A stretch of DNA of 64,000 nt from Bathymodiolus brooksi. Taxonomy: Eukaryota; Mollusca; Bivalvia; Mytilida; Modiolidae. Position numbers and translations under genes: made by a program. A model generated the notes under the pieces. That model ran no database searches and had not been told where the DNA came from. It worked only from the letters and a program-made list of their open reading frames with translations. The stretch lies in the NCBI GenBank assembly GCA_963680875.1, contig OY804579.1, positions 85,363,095-85,427,094 of the forward strand, written 5' to 3'. Below are positions 9,648-21,000 of the stretch, piece after piece (the first letter of the stretch is position 1; every line of letters starts with the position of its first letter).

Positions 9648-12531
9648 GTAAGTCATGATAAAATTCTGGGAAATGATTCTGTATGTTAACTTTCAGTCCA
9701 TACATCAACTTCAGGATACAGTTATCTCCCTCTTATATGGCCTCTCACACCAAAGGCCATATTTCATATGCACTGAGATAGTAAACTACTACTAAACTGT
9801 CCCCCTCAAGGGGGACTACCCCTCTCATAAAGGACACTTTAGCTTTACAGAAGGGATGACCTTGTTAGAGGGGGACTACTGTATTCAAACTTATTGAGGT
9901 AAGCTATTACAGATTTCTAGGTAAAAATCCACATCCTGTATATTCAATCTAAAGTTCATGTCAATAATATGCAAAGCTACTGTGGCAAGTTCCTATTGCT
10001 TAAGGGATAAAAAGGTTCCCTATATGTACTTCCAGTTTTGATGGTCAAGTCAATGGCATTCAAACCTTTTCAAGCAATCAATACTCCTCTCTTTATATCT
10101 ATATTTCCAAACATAAAATAAATTGTTATTGTTTATTATATAAATTCTCTCGTAATGAGGCCACAGCAAAATATTGTTGGAGAACAGTACCAATAAAAAT
10201 TTAGATATCCAATCTAGTGTGCATGACACGTTTCTGGATTAACCTTTATCAGGTATATGCTTAAAGTCAAAAGATAGGAAAGCCAAATAATTTAACATTC
10301 TTTGGGAGCACGAAAACCAAATGACCTTAACAGGAAGGATAGCACATTAGGCCAATTGTCTTATGCCCACTGACAATTTATACTTTTAAAGCTACTAAAC
10401 GACTATATTCAGTTTGATCAAGCTTTGTATGCAAACTTTGTATGTCAAAATTTTCCTCTACTGAATTTCATGAAGCTTTTGAATCTTTAAAGGACTGAGG
10501 ATCAATAAGATTTTTAATATTTTATTCATAGTTACCGATAGTAACTGTAACAGCTAAGTAAATGTAATTTATTCGGCACCGTGCTGACTCAAATTAGGAC
10601 TGGATGAGTCTTTATAAATATTTAAATGTTTCAAATTCAAAACGTAAATCACCCAGTTCAACTGTTTTTGATTGCAATGGTAACAGTGTGTGTCCTTCTA
10701 AGAGATCATCTGTATGATCAGGAAAAGCGGAACTGCAGGTTCAATGACCAATAGCTTGAGGAATACCCATGGTTAATAGAATATGAACTTGAAGATGACA
10801 AAATGTATTGCAAGTTTTGTAACAAAAATTCCCAAAATTCAGGAGGTTTGTTATGCCATCAAATTTAATTTCCAAATCATTGAAAGTTCTTCTAGTCAGT
10901 TTGTTGTTGAATTCTTGAATAAAAATGTGTTAATTTATTGATATTTTAAACAATTATAAGTATTAAAGGCCTAAAGGTGCTGTGGGTACGGTAAGTGAAA
11001 TTTTATGTGCACTTACCTGTGGGTAAGTTGGTTGTGAAAAAAATTATCAAGCCCTTAATTAATTATAGCAACTATCCTGTCAAAATTCTTAATATAATTT
11101 GTATGACTAGATTTATATAAGAGACTAACAAAATAAAAATGCAGGTGACATAGGGCGACTCTTCAAAATTACAAAGCGACTTGAACTTCGCTTTTGACCA
11201 ACAAGAAAGCGAAGTCAACCTCAACAAGGCGACTTCTTCGCCCGAATCGCCCTCAAACGTGAGTCCTGAAATAAGGAATTTAAGAAAATGGACCAGAACA
11301 ACACAATAATTGTTTTATGATTATTTTTCATGTAGAATGAGACACACAGGTTAGAGAAGTGTTCAAGAAGAGTAATGCAAGACCCCATGAACTTTTTTCC
11401 AATGGTAAGTCTTAACAGAACTCCTTAACCCTACCAAGCAAGAAATCTTTGGGAGTTATATTGTTCTATAATGCCAAGTAGCAATTTTTCAGCCATATAT
11501 TGGTGAGAACAAGTTACATTCCAATGAGATGATAATGATGTGCACTCTGTACAAGACCAACACACTGAATTTGATTTTAATAGTGCTAGCTCACTGAAAC
11601 AGTGGTCCACTGGGAAGACATGTTGCTCCACTTGGACACATTCTCCTGATTGCGAGCCAACCAATCTTTGCTCTTACTTCTTAATTCTGCATGCTTAGCA
11701 GAAAAGCAGTAAATACCATTTTAATAGTCCTTGATTTGACCGACCCAGATTTGAATATATGATCTACCACACTTGATACAAGTACACCAACCATTATACC
11801 ACTGATATGGTTTCATAAAAATAGAAATCACAATTATGTTATGGGAATCTGATGACGATTGTGAAAAAAAAACACAAAGTATTTCCTTATCAATTTTTTT
11901 CTACACAAATGGTAGAATATTACACAATGTAAAATAACCAGGATTTGGTTGTTAAGATCTTAATTAACATAAAACATCAATTTCTCAAATAATTAACACA
12001 CAAAAAATAACAAATAATTGAAATGTTCATGAATTTAATTTACAGTAAACATTTCATTGTCACTTTTTTAATTAAGGTTTGTGCAACATAGTCCTGAAAC
12101 AGGGCTCCAAAACAGTCAATTACTTTCTAGTCCTGAAACAGGGCTCCAAAACAGTCAATTAATTTCTAGTCCTGAAACAGGACTCCAAAACAGTCAATTA
12201 ATTTCTAGTCCTGAAACAGGGCTCCAAAACAGTCAATTAATTTCTAGTCCTGAAACAGGGCTCCAAAACAGTCAATTAATTTCTAGTCCTGAAACAGGGC
12301 TCCAAAACAGTCAATTAATTTCTAGTCCTGAAACAGGGCTCCAAAACAGTCAATTTATTTTGTTATGTACTTTGTTATTTCAAGGGACGTAACTGTGGTT
12401 CGCAGCTAATGTTTACAACAACAACATAATTTGCATCTATGATACTAAATATTTTCATTAACATTGTACATTTTCTTCTGTATTTCCAGGAAAAAGAAGA
12501 AGGTATGCCAGTATCTCAGGTTGTAAACTGA
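9492..12531 (+). CDS. GnRH/corazonin-like neuropeptide precursor (3 coding exons)
   Basis: The gene encodes an 88-residue secreted prepropeptide from exons 9492-9647, 11336-11404 and 12490-12531, all joined in phase 0 at GT-AG introns. Residues 1-18 form a signal peptide (MKSAVVLTLLWLVC...). Residues 19-30 are QSYHFSNGWNPG, then the KR cleavage site at 31-32. Known processing of this family predicts N-terminal pyroglutamate and use of Gly30 as amide donor, giving an 11-residue amidated peptide. Molluscan GnRH peptides share the pQN(Y/F)HFSNGW core; Ser replaces Asn at position 2 here. The remainder (33-88) is an associated peptide with Cys37 and Cys61, a possible disulfide, and a second dibasic site RR63-64. 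The start was chosen at 9492 because an acceptor (tttacttctctag) ends at 9480, making the upstream in-frame ATG at 9465 intronic. The 5' UTR exon was not located. Molluscan 'GnRH' and corazonin are related, so the subfamily name is uncertain. Confidence 0.85.
9882..9903 (+). repeat. Duplicate of neuropeptide exon 1 donor junction
   Basis: The 22 bases ending gag|gtaag are identical to 9631-9652, which span the true exon 1 donor, and lie 251 bp downstream in intron 1. Downstream flanks also align weakly ('ttctgggaaa...tgtatgtt' versus 'ttctaggtaaa...tgtatatt'), suggesting a decayed ~250-bp tandem duplication that includes the splice donor. Confidence 0.75.
9904..11335 (+). other. Neuropeptide intron 1, remaining part
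   Basis: No additional exon is supportable. At 11152-11264 there is a locally GC-rich stretch with repeated 'gcgac' words (gggcgactcttc, gcgacttgaac, ggcgacttcttcgccc) that could form short hairpins. The rest is AT-rich unique-looking DNA. Confidence 0.45.
11336..11404 (+). CDS. Neuropeptide coding exon 2 (associated peptide)
   Basis: Acceptor ttatttttcatgtag precedes 11336 and donor atg|gtaagt follows 11404. The 69 nt encode 23 residues starting NETHRLEKCSRR, in phase 0 with exons 1 and 3. They include Cys61 and the RR pair. The exact phase match and strong splice sites are the main support, since associated peptides are poorly conserved in sequence. Confidence 0.75.
11463..11810 (-). mobile_element. 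SINE-B copy
   Basis: Full-length-looking copy in intron 2 of the neuropeptide gene. Internal landmarks are 'gtgctagctcactgaaac', 'tgagccaacc'-like and 'cttgctcttacttcttaat'. The tRNA-like head is at the right end in reverse complement ('aaccattataccactgatatgg'). The overlapping - strand ORF 11431-11664 is SINE-derived, not a gene. Confidence 0.75.
12081..12357. repeat. 39-bp minisatellite, seven units
   Basis: The unit 'tcctgaaacagggctccaaa' + 'acagtcaattaatttctag' repeats seven times nearly perfectly in intron 2 of the neuropeptide gene, about 130 bp before exon 3. Because 39 is divisible by three, one frame stays open (13-residue repeat SPETGLQNSQLIS), producing a 103-codon ORF from 12081 to 12392. 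No splice signals tie it to the gene. Confidence 0.9.
12490..12531 (+). CDS. Neuropeptide coding exon 3 (C-terminus, stop)
   Basis: A pyrimidine-rich acceptor (cttctgtatttccag) ends at 12489. The exon encodes 13 residues (EKEEGMPVSQVVN) and TGA at 12529-12531, in phase with exon 2. No canonical AATAAA was seen in the following ~150 bp, so the 3' end is undefined. Confidence 0.65.
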   Translation, partial: EKEEGMPVSQVVN

Positions 12532-12748
12532 CAGAAACATTTGTTTACATATTATTACAAAATACAATATATATATAATTGACATTATTTGTTTGTTTGT
12601 ATGAATACAAATATCCTTTAATAATTGTGTGCAGTTTTATCCTATGCTAATTATAATGAAAAGAAATTTTAAACTGTGATGGTCAACAACTCCACCATTA
12701 TCATTAAAACAAACAATCATCTCTCCCCTTAACTTAATGAACATAAAA

Positions 12749-13984
12749 CTAGAGGCTCAGTGGGCTGAGACTGTGTCGCTCACCTTTCATTCTGCTTTGA
12801 GGAAACTTAATACAGAACCTTCCATAGGTGCTTCCCACCAAATATCGGTTCATTTTGGCAAAGCAGTTTCAGAGAAGAAGATTTTTTAGAAATCGACCAA
12901 TCTAAAACAGGAATTGCCTGTGGCAGCCATGTTTGTAAATGGATCAAAACGAAATGAGTAATCTCTATAGAGGATCTTCCATAGAAGGTTCATACCAAGT
13001 TTCATATCATTTGGCCAAGCGGCTTCAGAGGAAAAGCTGTTTTAGAAAATGACCAATAAGAAACAAGACTGGCCTGTGGCAGCCATATTTGTTAATTGAT
13101 AGGGACGAAATTAGTAATCTTTATAGAGGACCTCCATAGATGCATCCTACCAAGTTTTGGTTCATTTGGCCAAGCGGTTTCAGAGAAGATTTAAAAAAAT
13201 AGGCCAATCAGAAACAAGGATTGCCTGTGGCCACCATGTTTGTTAAGGAATCGGAACGAAATGAGCAATCGCAACAGAGGACTTTCCATAGTCCTCTGTT
13301 GCGATTGCTCATTTCGGCCAATTTGGCCAAACGGTTTCAGAGGGGAAGAATCTAAAAAATCAGCCAATCAGAAACAAGAATCGCCTGTGGTGGCCATGTT
13401 TGTTAATGGATCGGGACAGAATGAACAATCTATATAGAGGACCTTCCATAGATGCTTCCTACCAAGTTTCGGATCATTTGGCCAAGCGGTTTCTGAAGAA
13501 AAGATTTTTAGAAATCGACCAATCAGAAACAAGAATTGCCTGTGGCGGCCATGTTTGTTAATGGATCGGGACGAAATGAGTAATCGCTATAGAGGACCTT
13601 CCATAGATGCTTCCTATCAAGTTTCAGTTCATTTGGCCAAGGGGTTTTAGAGGCATATTTATCTGTAATTCAATTCATAGCTAACTGTATTTTACAAATA
13701 TTTATATTTAAATTAGAGCTATCTCCCTTTCCACAGAAAAACAGATTTTTTTAGAAAGCATATAATCATAAACATGAATTGCCTGTGGTGGCCATGTTTG
13801 TTAATGGATTGGGACGAAATGAGCAATCTTTATAGAGGACCGCCCATAGATGTTTCCTACCAAGTTTCAGTTCATTTGGCTGAGGGGTTTCAAAGGAGAA
13901 GATTAAAATGTGAAAAGTTAACGGACGAAGGACGCCAAGTGATGGCAAAAGCTCACATTGCCTTTGGCAAGGTGAGCTAAAAAA
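12749..13984 (+). mobile_element. CTAGAGGCTC element, copy 1 (internal ~160-bp units)
   Basis: Begins 'ctagaggctcagtgggctga' and ends 'ggcaaggtgagctaaaaa'. The body is a run of diverged ~160-bp units, each with 'gatcgggacgaaatgagcaa', 'accttccatagatgcttcc' and 'cggtttcagagg' motifs. Subterminal hairpins are present at both ends (AGGCTCA/TGAGCCT-type left; AGCTCAC/GGTGAGCT right). Tandem-core elements with end hairpins resemble bivalve 'pearl'-type or Helentron-related nonautonomous elements, but class membership is inference. ORFs inside differ between units and are not genes. Confidence 0.7.
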
Positions 13985-14708
13985 GACCACAACATATGAC
14001 GCTTGGAAATCCTGCCTTGGGACAGGCACAAAAATATGGCAGGATTAAGCCGGTTAATGGTATCACAACCCTGCCCCTCTTGATAATTGGATCTCCAATG
14101 GCAATACATATACAATGTATAAACAAATGATAAAAAAAAACTGCCGAGATTTGCTTCCACTCAAAAAGATCACATACTATCACAAAAATGAATGACAACA
14201 TAAACATGGAGAGTACAATAGTTCTAAGTAAACATAGCATATTTATATGATTATAAGCCAATACCTTAATACTTAAACATGCTGATTTTAATATTACCAT
14301 CCGAAAGAGAAAGAGTCAATTAGACCTATTATAGCCCACACAGATCTATAGTGCACACGTCCTAAAGTCCACATCGACTAATAGACCACATGGACCTATA
14401 TAATCTTCATAGACCTATATAGTCCCATCAACTCAAGTCCACAAAGATTTATTATCTATGTCGACTTTTAATTCATAGATCTTAAGTTCACATAGACCTA
14501 TAGTCTACATAGACCTTTGGTCTACATCATTAATAGTCCACACAAACATATAGTCCACAATGACATATCAACTGATGATACATAGGATTTCTAGGAAAGC
14601 CTCATGCATTACAACTGCAATGTTTATCTTGAAAATTCAACTTGATGCACATTTTAGAAATAAACATTTGGGCGAGTATATTTATTATACACAGATTTCA
14701 GAGCGAGG
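13985..14708. other. Short dispersed repeat and degenerate 'agacctatagtccacat' satellite
   Basis: 14010-14075 is a copy of the short repeat with 'cttgggacaggcacaaaaat'. From about 14318 to 14565 a degenerate simple-sequence array is built from 'catagacctatagtccaca' words in many variants with a period near 20 bp. No coding signal. Confidence 0.55.
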
Positions 14709-15074
14709 GAGTGATTGTTGTTTAATGCTAAGCAAACAATTTTTCAGCTTAATCATGGCGAGCATAAGTTACATTTCAATGAGATGATGATGATGTCTGC
14801 TTTGTACCAGACCAACATGCTTAGTTGGATTCTAATAGAGCTAGCTAACTGAAACAGCAGTCTACAGGTTAGAAATGTTGCTCCACTCTGCCAGTCTCTA
14901 GCACATTATCCTGATTCTGAGTCAACTATTCCTTGCTCTTACTCCTTAATGCTACATGCTCAGAAGAGAAGCAACAAATACAAATTTCAGTCTTTGGTTT
15001 GACCCAACCTTGGCTCAAATTCATGATCAACTTCACTCTAAGCAAGCATGCTAACCATTAAACTACTGATATGG
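14709..15074 (-). mobile_element. SINE-B copy
   Basis: Aligns throughout with 11463-11810 and 50355-50704. It has 'gttgtttaatgctaagcaaa' at the left, 'gagctagctaactgaaac' in the middle, and the tRNA-like head at the right in reverse complement ('gctaaccattaaactactga'). Confidence 0.75.
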
Positions 15075-15601
15075 TTATATATCATAATGATGCTTTATTC
15101 TAAGCCTAAATAGAGTATTTCTATTGAAATTTGAAATTGAAATGGCATTTTTACAGCTCCCCCTCCGTGGTTAATTTGATAATAATATCACCTTGACATT
15201 TAACACCAAGATACTACACATGTAACACATATTGGATTACACTAAAACACAATACATTTACCGCTACAATGAATTTTAACATCTTTTTAATAATGGATCT
15301 TGATTGGAGCATGCTAAGGAGAGAGCCAACTGGATAAAATATTAAATTAACAGCCACCATCTAAATTGAACTGTTTATTAAATGGGGGTGATGAATTAAT
15401 AAGCACATGGTTTTAAAAATAACACCAATAAATATGATGCAGAGAGAAGGAAATCACTAGCTATGCAAATGCCAAAGGTTACATGAACATATGTATATAT
15501 AGAAGTTTAATATCATTCCATATAATGACCTTGATGTGCTCTAACATTTCCTGTTGAAAACCATGAAATATGTTTATCACCAAGCCATTGTGCTTGTCAA
15601 G

Positions 15602-15690
15602 TGAAACCTGTCTAAACCGAACATCCTTGGGACTAGCTTTTGTGTTCGGAATAGACAGGTGTTCGCTTCATACAGATTAATAACATTTTA
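15602..15690. repeat. MITE fragment (ACCTGTCTAAAC type)
   Basis: 'acctgtctaaaccgaaca' is followed by its imperfect inverse 'tgttcggaatagacaggt' about 30 bp later. The same end sequence begins the element at 29013. Intervals 15075-15601 and 15691-16100 show nothing else supportable. Confidence 0.5.
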
Positions 15691-16102
15691 AAACATTTTT
15701 ATGACATTTGATCAAATTATAAACCCTCCACAAAAACTTAAGACTTTTAATAAAATTGTAAAAATTACCGATCCTAAGTGAATAAATGTAGTAACCCAAT
15801 ATACTAACAATGGAAGAATCTATATTTACACATAGACAACAATACATAACACTGTAACAGAAATGTTATCACTGTAAGTTGTTCAGTATTCTAACATGGC
15901 GTCCTTCTTTCGCTTTGTAGACAAACGAGCAATTTATCGATGGCATAATCTCATTCGTACATACGCTGGTGAATGTGACTGACTTTTCCATTGGCAGCAT
16001 CAATTGTGTATGACAGTTTCCGCAAACGTAAATATAAATTACCGTCTTCCAATCAAAATAGACTACCGTATTTGTACTCTTAGACATATCAGAATCGAAA
16101 TA

Positions 16103-17147
16103 CAGTTGAATCTCGTTATGTCAAACTCGGTTAACTCGAAATTTCGGTTAAGTCGAAATTTTTCTGAAGACCTGTTTTAAACTTAGTGCTTTTCAACTTA
16201 ATTTACTCCTCTTATCTCAAATTTCAATGTGTCGAAATTTCGGGTATCTCAAAGTAGCTTTTCAGTCCAAAATATTTAAATCCATTCAGTTTAGGTTCGC
16301 TATGTCAAAATTATAAATTAAACCAATTCACAAACCTGTCCAGGTGTCAAGAGAATGACCTCTGGTGTTTACCGCGTCAGGTGACATTTATTTTAATAAC
16401 TGTTAATTATCATTTGTAATGAAAACAATTGGATTTCTTAATTGAAGCCTTGAAATCATAATCATGAATGAAATATCATTTAATGATAAATTTGAAAGCA
16501 CTTGATATCGTGATACCTTGAGTGTAGAGAAAACACTGAAGCCATTAAACAGCCCGTTGTGTACATCGATATCACTAAAAAAAATTATGAAACAATATTC
16601 ATTTAAAAATGCTGAACACTCTGTTAATAGCATTTCAACATTTTGTCAAGTTGCCGATCAGCTTTTACAACAGAATTTTGAAAGATATATATTTAATTAG
16701 TGTTCAATTACGTGGTATTTATATATTTCTATGAAAGATCTTTTTGTTGACAGTTTCGTAATTTTTCAATACATGTTTGTGTATTGCCGTATTATGTGTT
16801 CATAATGTAATCAAATGCATGTTTCTTTTTTCTCTCGAAGTTTCCTGACAATTATTGAGTCTATACTTGATAAAATTCAGATAATAACACCTAATCAGAG
16901 AATGTTTTTATTTATTTTTAGAAAAAAATCAATACTTACGCACGTGTTAAAAATACCTACACAATACGTACATATGATGATCAAAATATTGTAAATGACT
17001 GACAACAATAGTTAGGATCCACTTTTGTCAAAATTACCTGACAGAATTGCCTATCAAACTTAATCCCTTACTCCCCTTAAGTCAAATTTCGGATAACTCG
17101 AAATTTTGCAACGGTCCCGTGAACTTCGAGATAACGAGATTCATCTG
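16103..17147. mobile_element. TA-flanked DNA transposon derivative (pogo/Tigger-like ends), copy 1
   Basis: Inverted ends 'cagttgaatctcgttatg...' and '...ataacgagattcatctg' are flanked by TA at 16101-16102 and 17148-17149. Inside each end are repeated 'ttaactcgaaatttcggtta' motifs. The 1045-bp interior has only short ORFs (largest 76 codons) without a recognisable DDE/D transposase, so it is nonautonomous. TA target duplications and ends of this style occur in Tc1/mariner-pogo superfamily elements; the precise family is inference. Confidence 0.75.
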
Positions 17148-17149
17148 TA

Positions 17150-17261
17150 AATCATGGAAGCCAGAATGTGTTTTGAGATTTAACATGGGTTGGTAGATAT
17201 TAGTAAATTTTATCTGCCAACCATGTTAAAACTCCCAACACATTCTGGCTTCCATGATTTA
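17150..17261. repeat. Hairpin abutting the transposon
   Basis: 'aatcatggaagccagaatgt' at 17150 is repeated inverted at about 17242-17261, and 'aacatgggttgg' pairs with 'ccaaccatgtt'. Arms are about 45-50 bp. It begins immediately after the TA duplication of the 16103-17147 element. Confidence 0.75.
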
Positions 17262-17305
17262 TTTCTTAAGTATACCTTTTATAATGTCACTCATTCTGCA
17301 ATGAA

Positions 17306-17563
17306 AAAGTGGCCTTATAAGAGGGGAGACAATTTAGTAATATTTTATTATCTTAGTGCCTCTGAAAGCTGGCATTATAAGAGGGAAGACAATTTAGTAA
17401 TATTTTATTATCGTAGTGCCTCTGAAAGCTGGCATTATAAGAAGGGAGACAATTTAGTAATATTTTATTATCTTAGTGCCTCTGAAAGCTGGCATTATAA
17501 GAGGGGATACAATTTAGTAATATTTTATTATCTTAATGCCTCTGAAAGCTGGCATTATAAGGG
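17306..17563. repeat. 60-bp tandem repeat, about 4.3 units
   Basis: Units start with 'ggccttataagaggggagac' or 'ggcattataagagggaagac' and contain 'aatattttattatcttagtg' and 'cctctgaaagctggcatt'. Period 60 keeps one frame open (ORF 17190-17567), but there is no other coding evidence. Confidence 0.85.
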
Positions 17564-17804
17564 TTAGGGTTTCAGCTAACACCACTTTCAACAATATTTT
17601 AGTTATATTGTGGCAGACATTTTTTTTTGGTGGAGGACCATCGAACTGCTGTAAGTCACTGACAAACTTTATCACATGATGCTATATCGAGTACATCTTG
17701 CCATGAGTGGGATTTGAAGTCACATTAGTGGTGATAGACACTGGTTGCATTGGTAGTTGTAAATCCAACTACCACACGGTCACTATCACGACCACGACAG
17801 CCCC
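17561..17804 (-). mobile_element. SINE-A copy
   Basis: A tail of 'caccactttcaacaatattt' at left, a central domain with 'gtaagtcactgacaaacttt', and the tRNA-like head at right in reverse complement ending 'cgaccacgacagcccc'. The B-box equivalent is degenerate here ('gggatttgaagtca'). Confidence 0.75.
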
Positions 17805-17901
17805 TGACATTATAAGAGGGAGGGCTACTGTATACCACAAACAACACTAATCACTGTTTATCTACTATTATCATACATTGACTATTGTCAGGAAATTTTA
17901 C

Positions 17902-18069
17902 CTGTAATTTTTGGTACATTTCTAGGTTAATAGCTTTGATTTCTTCTAATTGTTTCCGCAATGAGATCATTGTATCTTGTTTTTCATGAATGTCTTTTTC
18001 TAAAATTCTTAATGCCATTTCCATTTCTTGTTTCATCCCAATCTGTAACTCTAGTTCTTTTTCTATGTC
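17902..18069 (-). CDS. RUFY: RUFY coiled-coil exon (most 3' exon seen)
   Basis: Phase 0 at both ends, acceptor cgacag before [14 protein letters not shown], donor CAG|gtaaaa. The 56 residues contain [11 protein letters not shown] and [14 protein letters not shown], nearly identical to vertebrate RUFY2. Reading through the donor adds 22 codons to a stop, which would give a short C-terminus if the site were not used. Confidence 0.9.
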
Positions 18070-21000
18070 CTGTCGAAAATAAAACTTTACATTAAGATCT
18101 ACGGATAATTTAAAAATGAAAAACACTTTGTTTACAGATCATGCATACAACAAGCTGACACTAATAACAGTAACAACACAATATTTACGAATAATCAACT
18201 CTGAAAAAGTATTCCTCTTAATTTTCTGTCCATCAATACTTAACAATTGTAATATATTTATTATTGAAATTTATAGCTTCTAAATAATATAATTATTATA
18301 AAAACTAAAGTTTTTCTCCTCAGACATAGGTGACATTGGCTGATTTTGGCCATCCTGTTTAGGCCCTTTGGTTTTCTTGCTCCCAAAGTCTTTTAAATTA
18401 TTTGGTCTACCAATCTGTTGACTTTGAGAGTATCTGATGCAGGTTATTCCAGAAATGTGTAGTGTGCACTAAAATTAGATACCTATATTTTTGCTATAGC
18501 ATACATATAATACAAGCAAACTTTATAATCCAGGCCTCTACATTAACATATTTTTCAACTTGTCCCTTCGGACAACTAACTAAAAAAAGTACTTGTCCGA
18601 TTCAATCTTTTAGTTGTCCGAAAAAATTAATAAAAATTACAAAAACTAAAGAATAATTATCCAGGGATCCCACTACTTTCAAATTAGAGGGAGAAGTGAC
18701 TTCTCTTTCAGAGAGCTCACAGGGAGAAGTGGGAGACAACAGAGAGAAGTGGGGAGACTTCTGGGAGAAGTCAATTGCGATTAATCGAAACATCCCTGCC
18801 CAGATTTAGTAAATAGTTAAAGCTGCCTGAACTGATTTGTTCTGGGTTTTTTTTTATTTATAACTACCTTAAGGACATATATTCAATGTCACATTTTTAT
18901 TTCTGTCTACCTTGATTGGAGTCTTGCATACCAGTGATTTTCATATGTACCCCCCCCCTTTTTTCCTTTTGAAATATTACTGTGTTGTGATACAATACCA
19001 CACAAATTGTAATAACTCATATTTGTGTTATATAAATCCTTATTTCTGGTTTAACTCCCTTTGATCTTTATGTTATGAAAATGGCTCTAAATTCAACATT
19101 AAAACAAAATGTTGCTTGCTAAAAGGAGTTACATATTTTTCCAAAGAGACAATAGTTATTTTCCTGGAAAAAAAGAGTAACTTTATTGCATACAACATCT
19201 TACTTCAAAACTAATATGTAAATATAGAATAACAGAAGTTATGAAGGACGAGACAGTCATTATTGCTAATATCGCAAAATGAGTCCGATAGGACGAGCAG
19301 TGATACTAGTGATAATATATGTCGAGACCTTCAAAACCTGACATTATTGTTTTCATCAGCAACGTCATAATGTATTTGACATCACACTGATCAATGAGAG
19401 TCAATTTGTTGATACTGACAACATCACTCTGTGAGATCAAAGAAACTAGAGGCTCAGTGGGCTGAGCCTGTGTCGCTCACCTTTCATTCTGCTTTGAGGA
19501 AACTTAACGCAGAACCTTCCATAGGTGCTTCCCACCAAATTTCGGTTCATTTGGATAAGCAGTTTCAGAGAAGAAGATTTTTAGAAATCGTCCAACCAGA
19601 AACAAGAATTGCCTATGGCAGCCATGTTTGTTAACGGATCGGGACAAAATTAGCAATCTTTATAGAGTACCTTCCATATATGTTTCCTACAAAATTTCGG
19701 TTCATTTGGCAAAATGATTTCAGAGGAAAAGTTTTTAGAAATCGACCAATCAGAAACAAGAACTGCCTGTGGTGGCCATGTTTGTAAACGGATCGGGACG
19801 AAATGAGCAATCTTTATAGAGGACCTTCCATCGATGCTTCCTACCAAGTTTCGGTTCATTTAGCAAAGTGGTTTCAGAGGAGAAGATTTTTAGAAATCGA
19901 CCAATCAGAAACAAGAATTGCCTGTGGCGGCCATGTTTGTCAATGGATCGGGACGAAATGAGCAATCTTTACAGAGGACCTGCCATAGATGCTTTGTACT
20001 AAGTTTCGGTTCATTTGGCCAAACAGTTTCAGAAAAGAAGAATTTTAAAAATCAGCCAATCAGAAACAAGAATCGCCTGTGGCAGCCATGTTTGTTAATG
20101 AATCGGGACGAAATGAGCAATCTTTATAGAGGACTGCCCATAGATGATACCTACCAAGTTTCGGATCATTTGGCTAAGCGGTTTCAGAGGAGAAGATTTG
20201 TTAGAAATCAACCAATCAGAAACAAGAATTGTCTGTGGTGGCCATGTTTGGGGTTGATAGTGGATAATCAAAGATATTTTTCTTTGACTCTTAAAAATTT
20301 CTTCAAGTTTTAAATAACCTATTTGAAGTGACATGAACAAAGGGTGGGGGACATACCAGTCTCTAACCCTCAGTTCTAACTTCACCAAAGTCATTATGGG
20401 GTTGATAGTGGATAATCAAAGATATTTTTCTTTGACTCTTAAAAATTTCTTCAAGTTTTAAATAACCTATTTGAAGTGACATGAACAAAGGGTGGGGGAC
20501 ATACCAGTCTCTAACCCTCAGTTCTAACTTCACCAAATTCATTATGGGGTTGATAGTGGATAATCAACGACATTTTTCTTTGCCTAGTTATGTGGAAATG
20601 CAAATTCAATAATAAATGAGACAATAACAAATATAACCACACAATTCCAATTAATGGAAATTATAATGTTGTCAACAAATATGGGTAATAACAAAATTAC
20701 TGAACATTCTTGATATTTTTTTTACATTCTTGCTTTAAAAATAATATAAAAAAAAATGGGCTTGATTTGAAAAAATTTTATTTTTCACAAAAAATTTTGA
20801 AAAAAATATGTTGCTATGGCAACCATGATAATATGTGTAAAACATTTTGTGAACATTCCTGATATTTTTTTTTTAATTCTTACTTTAAAAATAATAATAA
20901 ATAAAATAATTTTCATTTTTCACAAAAATGTTGGGGGAAATATGTTGCCATGGCAACCATGATATGTGTAAAACATTTTATGAACATTCTGGATATTTTT

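Noticed and set aside
11431..11664. 77-codon cysteine-containing - strand ORF
   Set aside because: Derived from SINE-B; the counterpart regions in the other SINE-B copies are interrupted.
15869..16087. 72-codon - strand ORF with VCGNCHTQ, recalling the zinc ribbon of small RNA polymerase subunits (ICGECHTEN)
   Set aside because: Only about six residues match, the second cysteine pair (CRECG) and basic C-terminus are missing in all frames, and no splice site rescues them.
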